64,000 nucleotides of DNA from Thuidium tamariscinum (taxonomy: Eukaryota > Streptophyta > Bryopsida > Hypnales > Thuidiaceae), in NCBI GenBank assembly GCA_947034885.2, contig OX344754.2, positions 3,162,001-3,226,000 on the forward strand, read 5' to 3'. Under the pieces are notes generated by a model, which had not been told where the DNA came from, searched no databases, and was given only the letters and a program-made list of their open reading frames with translations. This document shows, one piece after another, positions 45,877 to 59,394 of this stretch. Within the stretch, counting starts at the first letter, position 1; the number at the start of each line of letters is the position of its first letter. Made by a program: the position numbers and the translations under genes.

Positions 45877-46740
45877 CACCTGTGAAACTACTCCGCGCTG
45901 AAATTCGTAAACTGGTTACCAATGAACTAAATCCCTGCAAGATATGCATTAATAGGTGCTTCCCGCCGAAATTGAAGGAGACAAACCAACATCATCTCTT
46001 CTAAGCCGCTGACGGCTATTCACGAACTGAAGTCAAACAGGTGATTTGCCCTTCTCAACATTCTTACCTAAGTCCTCCTATCCATCTAACTCATAACTCC
46101 ACGAAAGCTCTCTGATTTGATAGATGCATTCTGACGGCATCAATTCACTGAAGAAAACATGTACCAAATAAGAACTCAAAAATAGCTGACTGGAACAAAA
46201 GATACACAATTACGACCAGAAAACAAAAACGTAAGATTCAATGTGTTTGTACACGCCCCAATGCTTCAAACTGTAACCATCTACTCCCATCAATAATTCT
46301 CGAAACGTATGCGTAAGTAGAACTTCAGAAAAGAGAAGCATACTTCACATGAATACCAAATCAATGCAAAGAGAAGAATCCCTGTAATCAAAACACAGAA
46401 CAGAATTACTTAGCAAAACCTCAGCTGAATGGGTGCCACTGGAGCAGAAATCTGATTAAAGCTGTCCCAAAGAATTACAGGACACCAACCCAAGAGATCT
46501 AAACCTGGAGATTTCGAGGATTATCTGCAATGGTCTATAAGTAGCAAGAATACTCTGGCAGCCACCACATTAGGCTCCATCACAAATCCGCAAGCCCAAG
46601 CCGTGCTTGGTGAAGCAGACATGGAGATTAAGAATCAAGTGAAGGGAATGCGAGCCCTTCACTTGGAAAACCATGCAACGCTCTCTACAGCTAGTTCTTC
46701 GACTTCGCTTCAGAGCAGGGCACCATTGTGATAAATCACC
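45877..46740. other. Convergent intergenic region
   Basis: It lies between the 3' end of the nucleotidase fragment (plus) and the 3' end of the small membrane-protein gene (minus). Balanced composition, no coding region recognised; it probably holds 3' untranslated sequence of both. Confidence 0.4.
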
Positions 46741-47685
46741 TCAAGCCCTCGGCTTGCCAGTCATGCCCTCAACAACCTGGCACATACGAAACAGGATGAG
46801 AATGTGAAGGCCTTGGGGGTATTCCAAAACTAGATCCCACCACAGACGTGCAGGGTTTATAAGCAGTGACACTTTTAAATAATAATGAACTCTGATGATT
46901 GTGTTTGGCAACACAAGTCCATTAGTTAGTCAAAGAAGACGATGAATACTAACAAGTCCATTAAACCTATTGCCACAATTAGAAATAAATTTTAGAAAAA
47001 GAGAGGTTGCAGCTTTGTGTCAGGAGCAAATTGCACAGATTCACGTACATCAGCTAATTTGGGCGGTGAGATAACTTCAGGCCGATTCATAGCATTCCTA
47101 ATGGGAGGAACAATCAAAGGTGCCCCGAGCCCTGCACAACAGAATATCAAAGCACTTGAATTAGCCATTCAACAACGAACACGCCCTTGTCTACTCCTGA
47201 AGTCTCTAATCAGCTAACCCTAATTCCACAAACCGAAGCTCGAAAGGATGATCCCCGTCCAAATCCTATTCCCAGTCCTTGCCTAGTTTCATGATCAGGA
47301 TCTGTCACTAAATATAACTTTACATTGGACTTCGTCGCTAGGAAAAATTCAAACAGCTTGCCGGGAACAAAATCAAACAGACAAACAAACAAATCAACAA
47401 AAACTCGTCAATCTCCATCCTCAATACAAACAAATTCAGACCTAAATCCTCGACATTTAATTCTTCCAAACACTCCAAATCATTCCTACGAAGTTTGCCA
47501 CAAATTCCGAATTCGAATTCCTGCACGCAAAAAGATTGCTAGTCTCAAAAAAAGAACTCAAACTGAAGCGATTCAAAACAAACAAAAGTGGAAAACAGCT
47601 CATTACCAATGGCCGAGAGCACAGCGCAGGCAGTCAGGACAGGATCCCGCGCCAGCAACCTTCGCAAAGTCGCCGATGCACCCAT
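46741..47685 (-). CDS. Small membrane protein resembling plant complex I NDUFA3/B9-type subunit, three exons
   Basis: Minus-strand exons 47685-47607, 47131-47049 and 46776-46741 join in phase with GT-AG introns to give 65 residues. The start is MGASATLRRLLARDP, then a hydrophobic stretch VLTACAVLSAIGLGAPLIV (about residues 16-34), then PPIRNAMNRPEVISPPKLAD and a tail VVEGMTGKPRA. A short N-terminal basic stretch, one membrane segment and a PP-rich tail fit small mitochondrial respiratory-chain accessory subunits. I recall plant complex I proteins of this length and layout, but I assign the name only tentatively. The gene stands head to head with RPS5. The plus-strand frame over exon 1 (MAESTAQAVRTGSR...) is a shadow. 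Confidence 0.7.
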
Positions 47686-48219
47686 GCCGATCAATTTCTA
47701 AACCACAAACCGAACACAGAAGAAAATGCCAAGGAAATTTTAACTTGGGCGGAACTCAGAACTCAAGGCCTCGTTCCAGAACGATGCGCGATCTGGATGA
47801 AAACAACACCGTGAACAAATGGATGAATTTCCTTTGGTCACAGATTTTATGGTTTCAGGTGACCGCAGCTGCCCGCCCCAACCCAACCCAAGTTCCCAAG
47901 TTCCCTAAGTAGCGTTCCCATTCTTCAACAAGATCTAACGGACCAAGATGGTCATCGACATCTGACCTTCAGTGTTCCCAAATCGTAAGACTCCGGCCAA
48001 TTTCAGAGCAAGATGGACCGTTGGATTATACGGGCACGTTGATGGCCGTCCATGAGAAACCACAGAACTGTGCCCCGTTGCCCGTGGATGAATTAGGGCT
48101 TGGGTCCCGGTGGCCAAGACGGCAGGAAGACACCCCAATCACTCTCTTTCTCGTCTCGCCAAAGCGCTTGTGCAGCTGCTCCAGCGCGAGACGACGACAC
48201 TTCCATCTCTGCTGTCACC
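47686..48219. promoter_or_regulatory. Shared intergenic region between two divergent genes
   Basis: 534 bp separate the minus-strand ATG at 47685 from the RPS5 ATG at 48220. Both genes point outward, so one compact bidirectional promoter is likely. The part next to RPS5 is pyrimidine-rich (TCTCTTTCTCGTCTCGCC near 48143), typical of plant ribosomal-protein leaders. A TTAGGGC phrase lies at 48091. No TATA box was placed with confidence. Confidence 0.5.
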
Positions 48220-49588
<1,369 letters not shown>

Positions 49589-50159
49589 GCTATGTAGTCG
49601 ATGTTTTTTTTCTTGTATTCGGAATCCTTTTTTTAAAGAGTTTCAGAGATTTGAAGAGGTTCCTCACTGATTGCAGCTCTTGTGTTGTTGCGTCTGAATT
49701 CTCTTGTCCGAGTGATGGTTTTTGTAGATTTCTTTTTCTTCGCTTGTCATGAGTGGGCGTCGTTAACTTTCCGAGTTTAGGGTTTAGGGTTTTTAGATTT
49801 AGCGGCATTCCAATTGTGTGAGGAAGAGCGCTCATCTCTTATCTTGGTGATTCGAAAGATATGAGAACTGGATCAGGCTCTCTTATTGTCGTGAGAACAT
49901 GGAGAGGACGAGTTGCCAACATTTGTCGATTTTAATGGAGGCTAGTTGCAGCCATGCACCCGCTTGGGCTCTACACTCTGGTGTTCCTGCAGTCGACGGT
50001 CAAGAATGACCAGTTCTTGGTACAGCGGAGCGTATGTTCAGAATTATGTGTACCGATGATTTGTTGAAGCCATCTTTCTAAACCAGGATAGTATAATGGT
50101 GCTAACTTATTCAGCTACATTGGTGGAAAAAGCATTTTCCTTTTCCCATATCTAGTCCC
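49589..50159 (+). other. 3' region of RPS5
   Basis: Probable 3' UTR followed by intergenic DNA. It has a T-rich stretch just after the stop and two and a half telomere-type units TTTAGGGTTTAGGGTTTTTAG at 49777-49797. No further gene recognised. Confidence 0.45.
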
Positions 50160-50445
50160 CTTCATGGAGGTGGAGATAGGTTTGTTGGATCTGGGTGGAT
50201 TGGCCCCCTCGCTCGGCCTTACCATGTTTTACCAGAGGTGCAATCAAAACAAAAAGCCCCCTAGTTTGGGCCGTGATCAACCCTACTTTCTTCACCCCTG
50301 ACCTAATTTGGGGTCTCTGATCGGAAATACGAATTCAAAATTTGCAAAAATAAATTTGTGTGAAAAATAAAGAATATCAGCGTTTTACCCAAGTGGCCGA
50401 GTGAGGGGGTGAGTTCTCCCTGCCCGGTTTGTTGGGGATGCTCTA
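50160..50445. repeat. Foldback repeat with GGCCGAG motif
   Basis: CTGGGTGGATTGGCCCCCTC followed by GCTCGGCCTTACC (about 50190-50224) faces TTTTACCCAAGTGGCCGAGT followed by GAGGGGGTGAG (about 50383-50413). A smaller outer pair is GTTGGATCTG / CGGTTTGTTGG. It shares its core with the foldback at 1634-2093. Confidence 0.5.
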
Positions 50446-51084
50446 AGATTGTAATGTCTAGTAACCCTAGAATGATGGAAGCATTACCATTGTCGTCAAG
50501 CGTCAGTTTAAGTCTGTCACCCTGTTTACTACTTGGAGTACCATTTTAGCATTAGATGTAAATGAAATTTTTATATCAATTTTCCAGAGTTGAATTCATC
50601 TAAAAATTATCTTTTCCTTAAACTTTGAAATTATTGTGGTTTTCTTAAGAGATGAGTGGAGGAAGTACAAAATGCATTTTTGAAATGTCTTATTTTCATC
50701 ATGTACTAGTGTGCCTTGTGCTGCAGCTATAGGCAAATTTCATTTTTGAATGCATGTAAGAACTTTGAATTTCAATGACGTCCGGAGCTCTTCAATGGTA
50801 CCAAGATCGTGAAATAAAAGTAGTTTTTTAATTTTTTAGAACCAAAAGTACTAAAAAAATTCATAATTTTGACACCATAGGTCAGAATGTCATGAATCCA
50901 AGCTTGTGCACCCTTCCTTGTTAAGAGGTCTTCAATAACACGAAGTTCATGATTATTGGACATATGCTCTATGAGATCTCAATGTGATAAACAAAACAAA
51001 CTACTTGTCTTAAGATATTGATATGTATTATATGTTTTATAGTATTTACCATTGTTCTTTAAACTATAGCTATTGTACAACACT
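50446..51084. other. AT-rich intergenic DNA, no gene
   Basis: Only short, unrecognised frames are present. Nothing beyond base-composition features was found. Confidence 0.5.
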
Positions 51085-51088
51085 TTAA

Positions 51089-51365
51089 TCCTTAAAAGAT
51101 GAGCTTGCTAAATTAGGCAACATAGCAATTTTGGGGAGGTATATGTAGGTAGAGATTTCGGTATTTTGGGCCAAAATTTTAATCAAAAGTGGAGATGATG
51201 AATATCTTTCACGTGTATCAAAATGTATGTCCTCGGATGTGATGGAGCCCCTTTTTCTGTAATTGGGCAAGTCGGGTAAATTGAAAAAAAACACTTTTTT
51301 CATAAACAAAAATTTGAAATGAGTTTTCTTCATTTATATATGCATGGAAAGCTTTGAATCATTCC

Positions 51366-51402
<37 letters not shown>

Positions 51403-52061
51403 GTTATTTTTTAACAACTGGCAATTGCCATTGCATCTTTCCGTTTTGATCAATGAGTCAAAAGTTATGAGGTTTTTTGGTTTTCGGGCAATTTTGGATT
51501 CTCTACCCTAATCCAAACTTTGAAGTCTATTATTTAATTTAATTTTTAATATTTAAAAAAAACACAAAGTCAAAGGATGTATGTTGTTTATTATAACATT
51601 GCAACCATTGGGATTGACATTTTCAATTTCATAAACAAATTCTTAAAATTTTTGTATTTTGAATCATTTGCTACTTTTGGTTATTTATTATTTTTTTCTA
51701 TATGTTGTACAATTCTAGATGATTTGAAATTTTTTAGGCAAGTACCCTACTTGGCTTCAACAATGTATCCAAAGAGGCACAATCATTTTGGACCCTTTTT
51801 CATATGATTTTTGCCTTTTGAAGTGCAATTGCCCTATTTTTAGTAAAAAAAAGAAAAAAAGTTTTCAATATTTAAACACCAATATCTTACAATCTACGAG
51901 ATAAAAGAATCTGAATTTTTTTTCTCGTATTCACAAAATAATTTACTACAAGATCCTATAGTTACAAATCTAAAAAAATGTTTGATAAAACAGAGGTATT
52001 GGTATTAGAAATGGTAGTTTTTGATTGTTTTCGAGTAAATATAGTCATAGAACTTAAGGGG
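51089..52061. mobile_element. TTAA-bounded non-coding repeat, copy D
   Basis: TTAA (51085-51088) is followed by TCCTTAAAAG. The right edge AACTTAAGGGG is followed by TTAC (52062-52065), a decayed TTAA. Internal GGAAAGCTTTGAATCATTCC (51348 on) and the 3' phrase GAAATGGTAGTTTTTGATTG are shared with other copies. An ATT/TTA microsatellite (51369-51403) has expanded inside. Confidence 0.5.
51369..51403. repeat. TTA trinucleotide microsatellite
   Basis: About eleven consecutive TTA units within TTAA-bounded copy D. Confidence 0.9.
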
Positions 52062-52065
52062 TTAC

Positions 52066-55000
52066 ATTAGGAAAGGAAAAAAATGGTTACAAATCCAAAG
52101 TTATTACTATTGTGAAATTTTGAAATCTACTAAATTTAAAACATTTCAATAGTAGTGAAAACTTGATACATTTCATTTCAGTAGGTGGATTTAAATTCAA
52201 AATATACCATTTTTATAGCTGAAATACATTATCAAGAGAAAACAACAAGAAATGATTAAATCACACTACAAAGGTGATCTATGGATTAAAAATACTATTT
52301 TTAGGAACAATACACTATATGAGATTTGAGACCTAGGGAGGGCCGTTTTGGGCCTATTCCCAAAACGGTTCTTGAAACAACGATCAACAATTCCCCCCTC
52401 CCCCAAAAAAAAAAAAAATTGGAGGTCTTGAAATGTGAAAAAAATTCCATAAAAAAACTGATGATGTGGCATAGTCTTGACTACGTCAGACTACGCTATT
52501 TTTGTATTCCAATGACTAAAAAATGCGTTCTCATGGTAGTTTCAGAGTTCCCACAATTAGAGAACTCACAACCTTCCCACTACAAGGCATATGGTATATT
52601 GAGCAGTAGATTTCAGTAAGAAATACCTAAAAAGTCAGGACAACTCTTAGAAGGTCGATGTGAATGGAGTGTTTAGGGTGTTTAAGTAACTGTGTCCTGA
52701 TAAGTCAGGAATTTTCACTAAATGTCGGTCTTTTCAGTCGCCAGAGTTTAAACATGTCCGAAGCTGCCGTGTTTCAACAGTGACCATGCCGTTGCAGTCT
52801 CAGTGAGGTGCGTCCCTGGTTCCATAATCAAGAAAAACATACAAATTCTTACCTTATTCTGTTCTCACTGAAGGCTTTCTCACTATCTATACTCAATTCT
52901 CTGAATTCGAATTTGGAGAGTAGGCACTGATGGAATAAAGTGGCCATCATCATATACTGCTTACTCCATAATTATGTGTAGTTTCGTGTGTAGAAACTAG
53001 AGAATGTGGAAGAAGTGCTTTGATTTTGTGAACTCCTGGTTGTCATTACCAAACAAATAATTTTGCACATACGATATGAAACAATCATAGCATCTGCATT
53101 CAGAGACGTTGTTCCTATGTAGCAGGAGAATTTCTGCTACATGAAGCTCCATTGGCGGCCACCCTCTAGCCCAGCCACAAACAGTAATAGACACTTCACT
53201 TACGAATGTCACTAATAATGCCAAGCACTTCGTGCACGACCATTGTCCTCCTATCACTCCCCATACAAACTTACAACAACTGTGGATAAGCACATGCCAC
53301 CGTCAAAATCACGGTAATAGAGAATAGATTGATATTAAAGGAACTTACTTCGGTGAGAAGAAGAAATCATCTTCCATTTACGGAGGTAACATCTTGGCAT
53401 TCATTCAGTCGTTTGTTGCAGCGACTTCTATGAGAACAGCCATACTAATCACAGTTGCACGTCCTAGTTTTCATTATGTCTGTCCTCCTTGTAGTAACCA
53501 GGAGACCACGACATGACCTCGGCACTTGCGTACTTCAGCACATACGTGAAGAACACAAACCGTAGGGCCTGCCCACTTCCTCTCCACGCTCGATGGCAGT
53601 CCTCTCTCGGAATTGAATTCCCCTTTCCTTGAATTCTACAACTTGAAACTGCTTTCACCAAAACGATAACTCACTTTCCTTGGCCTCTTCCTTCTCTTCA
53701 GAACTCTTTCCTCCTCAAATCCTGCTTCCTCCAACTCGAACCTCTTCAGTGCTCAAGGAACACCATGATTTCCTGAATTGCCGACTACCACAGTCCCTTG
53801 TCACGTTCGCAGCCTCCTGTTCTACACGACTGCTCCTCTTTTCCTCCACAGCGTTCACTTCCCCCATAATTCTGCAAAATTACAGATTATGCATGAATTA
53901 AGTCCTCCTTAATTTCATAGAAGAACAATCACCAACTGCTTCCGAGTACTGCATATTGTCAAGCATTTTTCGCTTTCACTTTCATTGTATGCCACTCCAC
54001 ACTGGCACTTAATTCAAATCCTAACGAACTGAAAGTTTTTTCACTAAACTACTTCAGAATCTTCCTCTTCAGTATACACATGCTGTGCTCACTCCGTTTA
54101 TACAATGTCCTATCAATGTCACAGTCCTGCTACGCCGACAATGGAAGCACCTACTGGCTGTGGCAATTCCTTCACTGCACTTCAATAACTCATGTATTCA
54201 AAATCTGTGTGTATTACTCATGCACTCCAGCATGCTACCCTTCAAGTTACGAATACGATTTCATTTGAAAGATCACTAATTCCAGTCCCTCTTCTAACAA
54301 AGTCATGTCTCCCTTCCTGAGTGGAGCTCAACAAGGAAGTTCATCACTGCCAACCGGAAATGATTCTGTGCAATTTCAAAATCCCCAGTACTTCTGCGAT
54401 GTGCTAGATTCGAAATACTTGTCAAGAATTGTTACGTAGAAATCCCAGAGTTCTGCAAAACGTCGAATTCACTCTCCTGTCACTCAGTTTGACACAAGTT
54501 TCAACTCATAAGACACGGAATCACAAACTCATGGAAAGAAGTGTACCTCACTCACGGAAGAAGTACTGCGCTGAACGATCTCCGATACTTCAAAACGAAT
54601 CCCCCACTTCCAGAACTCGTTTTCACCAAACCATACAAGCTCTGCTTTCTGTTGGACGTCTCCTTCTACACCCTACCAGTACAGGATCTGTTTGTAGCTT
54701 CCGAGTCCTCTCAATGTTAGTCCCATTCAAGTATAACAAAAAATACTTACCAAATCCGCTAGAGCGATAGCAATCCCCCTACAGTAAGTTCAAAGCCAGA
54801 CCTCTCAGTCAATGCACTTCTATGTCAATAACACTCCTGCATTCAAGCCACATCTGACAGGCACGCATCTACACTTCAGTCCTGCCTCACTCCACATGCA
54901 AACAGTACGGCTCCAGTTCGACCAATTCCTCATCTTCTTCTATAACAGCACATAACTGTGGGCCTACAAACAATGGTCCGAGTTCCTCCATGAGCATAAT

Positions 55001-56005
55001 CCAATGTCAACAAATGCATATCCGATGGCCACTTCCCTGCGCTTCAGTGACGCTTCGCACAGGTAGGCTTCTCTACCTTCCACAGGTAGTTTCTACCTGT
55101 ACCTTCATTCTCTTCGACTTCCAGGGAAGCCGACGTCCCCTGGGATTACGGACACTCAGTTTTCCAGGCCTCCGTGTAGTCACAGCCCTTCCCTTCGGGA
55201 GCTGCAGTCATGTTATAAACATATGACGAACAAGACATGTCTGCCACTATTTCAGTATTTGTAGGCTAATGCTTAAAACCAAATACAATCCCTATGTAAC
55301 CAGACACTATTCAGCGCCTCCATATTCCCAGACAACAGCACATACTACAGGAAAAGGACTTCATCATTCATCATGCTAGTCAAATTCTGAACACTGCTCA
55401 TGTCCCTCATAATTCCTTTCCGAAACCTTCGATGTCCTTGCCGTAGTCATGCGTGATTGAAGTTCGAGTTCCTCGGCAAATCTTCAGAAACGCATAAGTG
55501 ACACGCTGCAAGCATATCGATGACATCCATGCAGAAGTTATATAATGCACTCCATGAGTCCACTACCTAGTTCATACAATGATATGGAGAACTCCATCAG
55601 CACTCACGCTTTTTAGCTTCGAAATTACTGAATCAAACACACTTCTCAATGAAGCTGGTCTCCTCCATTGCTATTCTTCATCACACTTCACATGACATCC
55701 CTACATAGAAATGAAGCTACACTGAATACTCTTGCGTAACATGTGGACCGACGCTAGGACAACCACTCTGCAGCGGAATGCTCCTGCCCTGCCACTTTTC
55801 CTGCAAGGACTCTTGACCACGACGCTCCGCCTTCGATCTTCTGCACTCGTGTTCACTGTCAGCACTTCCACACACAGTTTGAGATATATCTCCAGAGAAC
55901 GTCCTACTCACCGACTTCACACTTATCGACCTCTTCTTGGAAATCAGAGGACGCCACGTTCCACTGCTCTTCATACGACCTCTTCATTTTCTCAATATTC
56001 CCGGT
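52066..56005. other. Mixed repeat DNA, then non-coding 3' part of the CACTA element
   Basis: Up to about 52600 it is AT-rich, with a degenerate CATTAG-family remnant (about 52320-52580). From about 52620 the composition becomes balanced and C/T-rich on the plus strand, with many ACTTC, ACTCC and GAATTC words. All open frames are short and unrecognised. By position, this is likely the long non-coding side of the CACTA element whose transposase lies at 56171-61309. I did not find its CACTA terminus. Confidence 0.35.
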
Positions 56006-56170
56006 CATGAAATTTAAGAATTTAAAAAAAAAAAACCTTGTCACTGCATTGCGTACTCCCAGATCCACAATTTCAAATGTTAAATTCCAATCCATAATTC
56101 ATTCACTGGAAGACTTCCTGCGGGGACAACTCTTCCTTCATAGACAAGAAGTTTCCCATACGAGACACAC

Positions 56171-57055
56171 CTACTCCTCTGATTCGTCGGACTCGAAGAC
56201 GCTGAAGTTGTCGGAATCTTCATCATGCATCTCCTGGACAGGAACTTCTAATGCGACTTCATGCATGACGACATCTTCTCGGGATTCAATTCCCCAACCA
56301 TGCTCATTGCTCCCTCCAGCAACATCTAAGTCTTCTTCCTCCACGGATTCTTGCACTCTTTGTCGGCACACATCCACATCTCTGTCCAGTATGGGACCGC
56401 ATGACTCCACGTCTACCTCTTGGTACACTCGACTTCTTCTGCACACGGAGTGCAGCACTACAGACCACTCCGGTTCCTCCTCGAAATTGCAAAAGAAAAT
56501 TCGTGAAGCCTGGCTTGGGAATACAAATGAATTTGCAGATGGATGCATTAGTCTGCTCAGCTTCACCAAGGTATAACCGTACTCATCTCTCTTCATTGAC
56601 GCAGTTGCTCCTCTGGAAATAGGGGCCACCCAATCGCAGAAAAGTAAAACTGGCTTCAGCTGCCCATAATCCAGCTCTATAATCTCTTTCACTTTTCCAA
56701 AGTAAGTAACAGGTCCACGAATTAAATTCGTATCCGCTGAGCCACTTCGTTGCAATGTATTGCAAGTCATTGTCACTCCGGAGTCAGAGGTCAATAATTT
56801 CATTTCACCTTCTACTACCCGAAATTGTTGACTGTAGGCCTTCATGGACTTGTAGGACTTCGCTCTGCACCTGGGGGGGATCGACAGATCAACAACATCA
56901 TCGTCGAAGGAGTCATTCCCTTCCTTGACCAAAGTTTTCAACCAAGTTGGAAAATCAGGCCATACATTCAATGCTGCTAGATAATTCATCCGCCTTCTTT
57001 GGTGCGGATGAATTCCCTGCCTATACGCTCTCGCATTCTCTCTCTCCAGTGACAT
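56171..57055 (-). pseudogene. CACTA transposase C-terminal part (DUF4216 region)
   Basis: An uninterrupted 294-codon minus-strand frame. It begins with SLERENARAYRQGIHPHQRR and contains AALNVWPDFPTWL, AYSQQFRVVEG, VTYFGKVKEIIELDYG, PVLLFCDWVAP, MHPSANSFVFPSQASRIFFC and WSVVLHSVCRR, then an acidic tail ending ESDESEE. The order CDW-V...F..ASQA..IFF...W.VV is typical of DUF4216 in plant En/Spm proteins. It is in a different frame from the upstream parts, consistent with an intron or a frameshift at 57056-57246. It lies downstream of the TNP2 and DUF4218 parts of the same gene. Confidence 0.8.
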
Positions 57056-57246
57056 ACGCTTGTGATTCCTGCATGGTCAATTCTGTGGAAAAAATGTCAT
57101 CAAATCGGAGGACTGCCGTGTGCTTCTTGAAAAAATACTACCACGACTTCTCATAATATAGTAGTGCAGACTTGGCACAAGTTCTAGGCCTACCACTATA
57201 TAAAACGACATTGCTCAATACCTAAACAAAAACCGAACGATGCATT

Positions 57247-58440
57247 CTAATACAGAACTGCTAAATAAGAGATACAGTTCAAGAAGTACTCTCTCAGATT
57301 ATCGAGGCAGCTGGAGTTGTTTATGACACACAGATGCGCCCACTCCCGCTCCTCTTCTGTGAGAATTCGCACTTGGTGTAATGCACATAGAACCTCCCTA
57401 CCATCTCCATCTTCTTCATCTGCATCCCAGACTCTCTTCCGAGTGGACTCACATTCTAAAATATATTCTGTGGAAAGTCCTAGAGAAACTTCCATGGCAT
57501 TGCCAGTAGCCATGCATCCCTCCAGCTGTGCCTTATTACGGACATAAGACTTCATGTACTTCATGTACCTTTCAAAAGGATACATCCAACGAGTGTGCAG
57601 AGGACCACACAAGTATAACTCTTCCACTAGGTGTATTGGCAAGTGCGACATTGGATCAAAAAAAGACGGTGGAAAATCACGTTCCAAAAAGCACAACGCC
57701 ACGGCGACATCTTCATCCAAAGCATCCATTTGGGAAGGGTCTACTACCTTCAAACAAAGTCTCTGGAAAACGTGACTCAAGCTGAGAATTGATTTCATGA
57801 CCCGCTTAGGAAGCAAACCTCGTAGACAGACATGAAGAATTTACTACATCAACATGTGATAATCGTGACTCTTCAGTCCATGTATACTACCATCTTCATC
57901 GACCTTGGACTTGAGATTTGACATATAACTTGTCGGCATCTTCAAATTTCAAAGTCTGTTTATGAGTTTCTTCTTACCGTCGCGAGTCAAAACGTATGGA
58001 GCTGCAGGCATTATTAAACCTTTGAGAGGTGGCTGCGCTTTACGAATATGGAGCGCTCTTTTGCAGCCGGCCTCCTTCATATCGTTTCGAACAGGCGGCT
58101 CGTCTTTAAATCCAAACAGGGTCATCAACAAATTCTCGGCGATGTTGCGCTCACAATGCATTCTGTCGAGAATGTGTCGTACTACCAATTTCTGCAATGC
58201 TTACAGTTTTCAATTCATTAACAGAACTTCTGTGCAAGAAAATAACTCATAAAACATAGCAGTTCTGGACTAATGCTTGGGAACCCACGTAGTCAAATCA
58301 AATCTACTAATACCACAGAAGAAAAAACACATGAACTTCAAAGAAAGGCAATCATGTCAGTCTGCTTCTTATGGAAAAAGGTAGCTTACATCCCAGTAAG
58401 GCAGGCGAAAAAGACCAGATTTGCGCTTTACTCCAAATCT
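57247..58440 (-). pseudogene. CACTA transposase middle part with DUF4218 region
   Basis: Minus-strand pieces in one frame: KRKSGLFRLPYWD (about 58433-58392) followed by an apparent GTAAGC intron; then 58197-57949 (KLVVRHILDRMHCERNIAEN, RALHIRKAQPPLKG, PAAPYVLTRDGKKK); then LKSHDYHMLM near 57870; then 57816-57247 (RGLLPKRVMKSILSLSHVF, ERDFPPSFFDPMSHLPIHLV, LCGPLHTRWMYPFERYMKYM, KSYVRNKAQLEG). The last segment is DUF4218. In-frame stops lie after INRL (TGA) and after HDYHMLM (TAG TAA); each can be derived from CGA, CAG or CAA by one C-to-T change. Continuous with the TNP2 core upstream. Confidence 0.82.
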
Positions 58441-58536
58441 TCTCACCGGATCATTTTCACTCCCTGCGACCCCTCCCGCTTCCAACCACCACTGCCGAGA
58501 TTCACCTCTCCGCCTATGATCGAAGCCAGATACTCA

Positions 58537-59379
58537 TGGCGGCCGACCTCGATGCTCTTCCTTGCCATTGAAGGATTCACTCATGAATCGAAATGGATGA
58601 TCATGTGCCAAGTATCGGCGGTGACCTTGGAAAATATTTTTCCTCAAACTACGGGAGAATCTAGAGTCAACGTGCGGACCACAAAGGGGACATGCCTGAT
58701 ACCCCTTTGTTACACATCCAGAAATCAAACCATAAGCCGGGAAATCGTGTATTGTCCACAACAACATCCCCCGTAGAGTGAATGTGCTAGGCTGAGACGT
58801 CTGTGACATGTCGACAGCAGGGACTCCATCCCACAGTAAGACCAACTCGTCTATTAAAGGTTCTAGGTAGACATCTACGTTCGCAGACTTCACGGACTCT
58901 TTGCCAGGAATCAGAAGTGACAACATAACAAAAAACCTTTTTGTAACCAACCACCCAGGCAAGTTGTAATTAACAAGGAAGACGGGCCACGTCGAGTGCC
59001 TTGTAGATTTATCAGCAAATGGGTTCATACCATCTAATGCTAACCCAAACTTCACATTCCTCCCGTCCTCAAAGAATGCACGGTCAATGTTCTTCACCTC
59101 TTTCCAAGCTGGGCTATCAAGAGGGGATCGCATTTTCCCATCTGTTGATGCATTACTCTCATGCCATCACATGAGATTGGCAATATCACGGCATCGATAC
59201 ATTCTCAGAAGTCTAGGGATTAAGGGGAAATGCCTTAGGACCTTCACGGGAATAGATGAACTACTTGCAATATACCTTGAACTCTGACAATGAGGGCAAT
59301 TACTGAGATGAGCTCTGTCCTTCCAAAAGAGAATGCAACCATTTCGACAGGCATGAATAGTCGAGAATGATAGTCCCAA
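58537..59379 (-). pseudogene. CACTA transposase core (TNP2 / Transposase_21)
   Basis: Minus-strand frame with one internal stop. Motifs in order: GLSFSTIHACRNGCILFWKD, CPHCQSSRY, PVKVLRHFPLIPRLLRMYRC, then a TGA, WHESNASTDGKMRSPLDSPA, FGLALDGMNPFADKSTRHST, WPVFLVNYNLPGWL, MLSLLIPGKESVKSANVDVY, LEPLIDELVLLWDGV and PAYGLISGCVTKGYQACPLC. This is the TNP2 domain of En/Spm (CACTA) transposons, holding the DNA-cleavage core. The stop between IANLM and WHES is TGA where Arg or Thr is usual. A frame break follows EEHRGRPP at 58534. With these breaks no full enzyme can be made. Confidence 0.9.
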
Positions 59380-59394
59380 ACGATCAATTAGTTT

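Noticed and set aside
47325-47912. 195-codon plus-strand open frame
   Set aside because: Low-complexity, rich in Asn, Thr, Lys, Pro and Gln, with no recognised domain. It overlaps the better supported minus-strand small membrane-protein gene.
52264-52290. CACTACAAAGGTGATC as left end of the CACTA transposase element
   Set aside because: No matching inverse end (GATCACCTTTGTAGTG) or 3-bp duplication was found on the right side.
56007-56576. 189-codon Ser/Thr-rich plus-strand frame
   Set aside because: Shadow of the DUF4216 frame on the minus strand, which shows conserved motifs.
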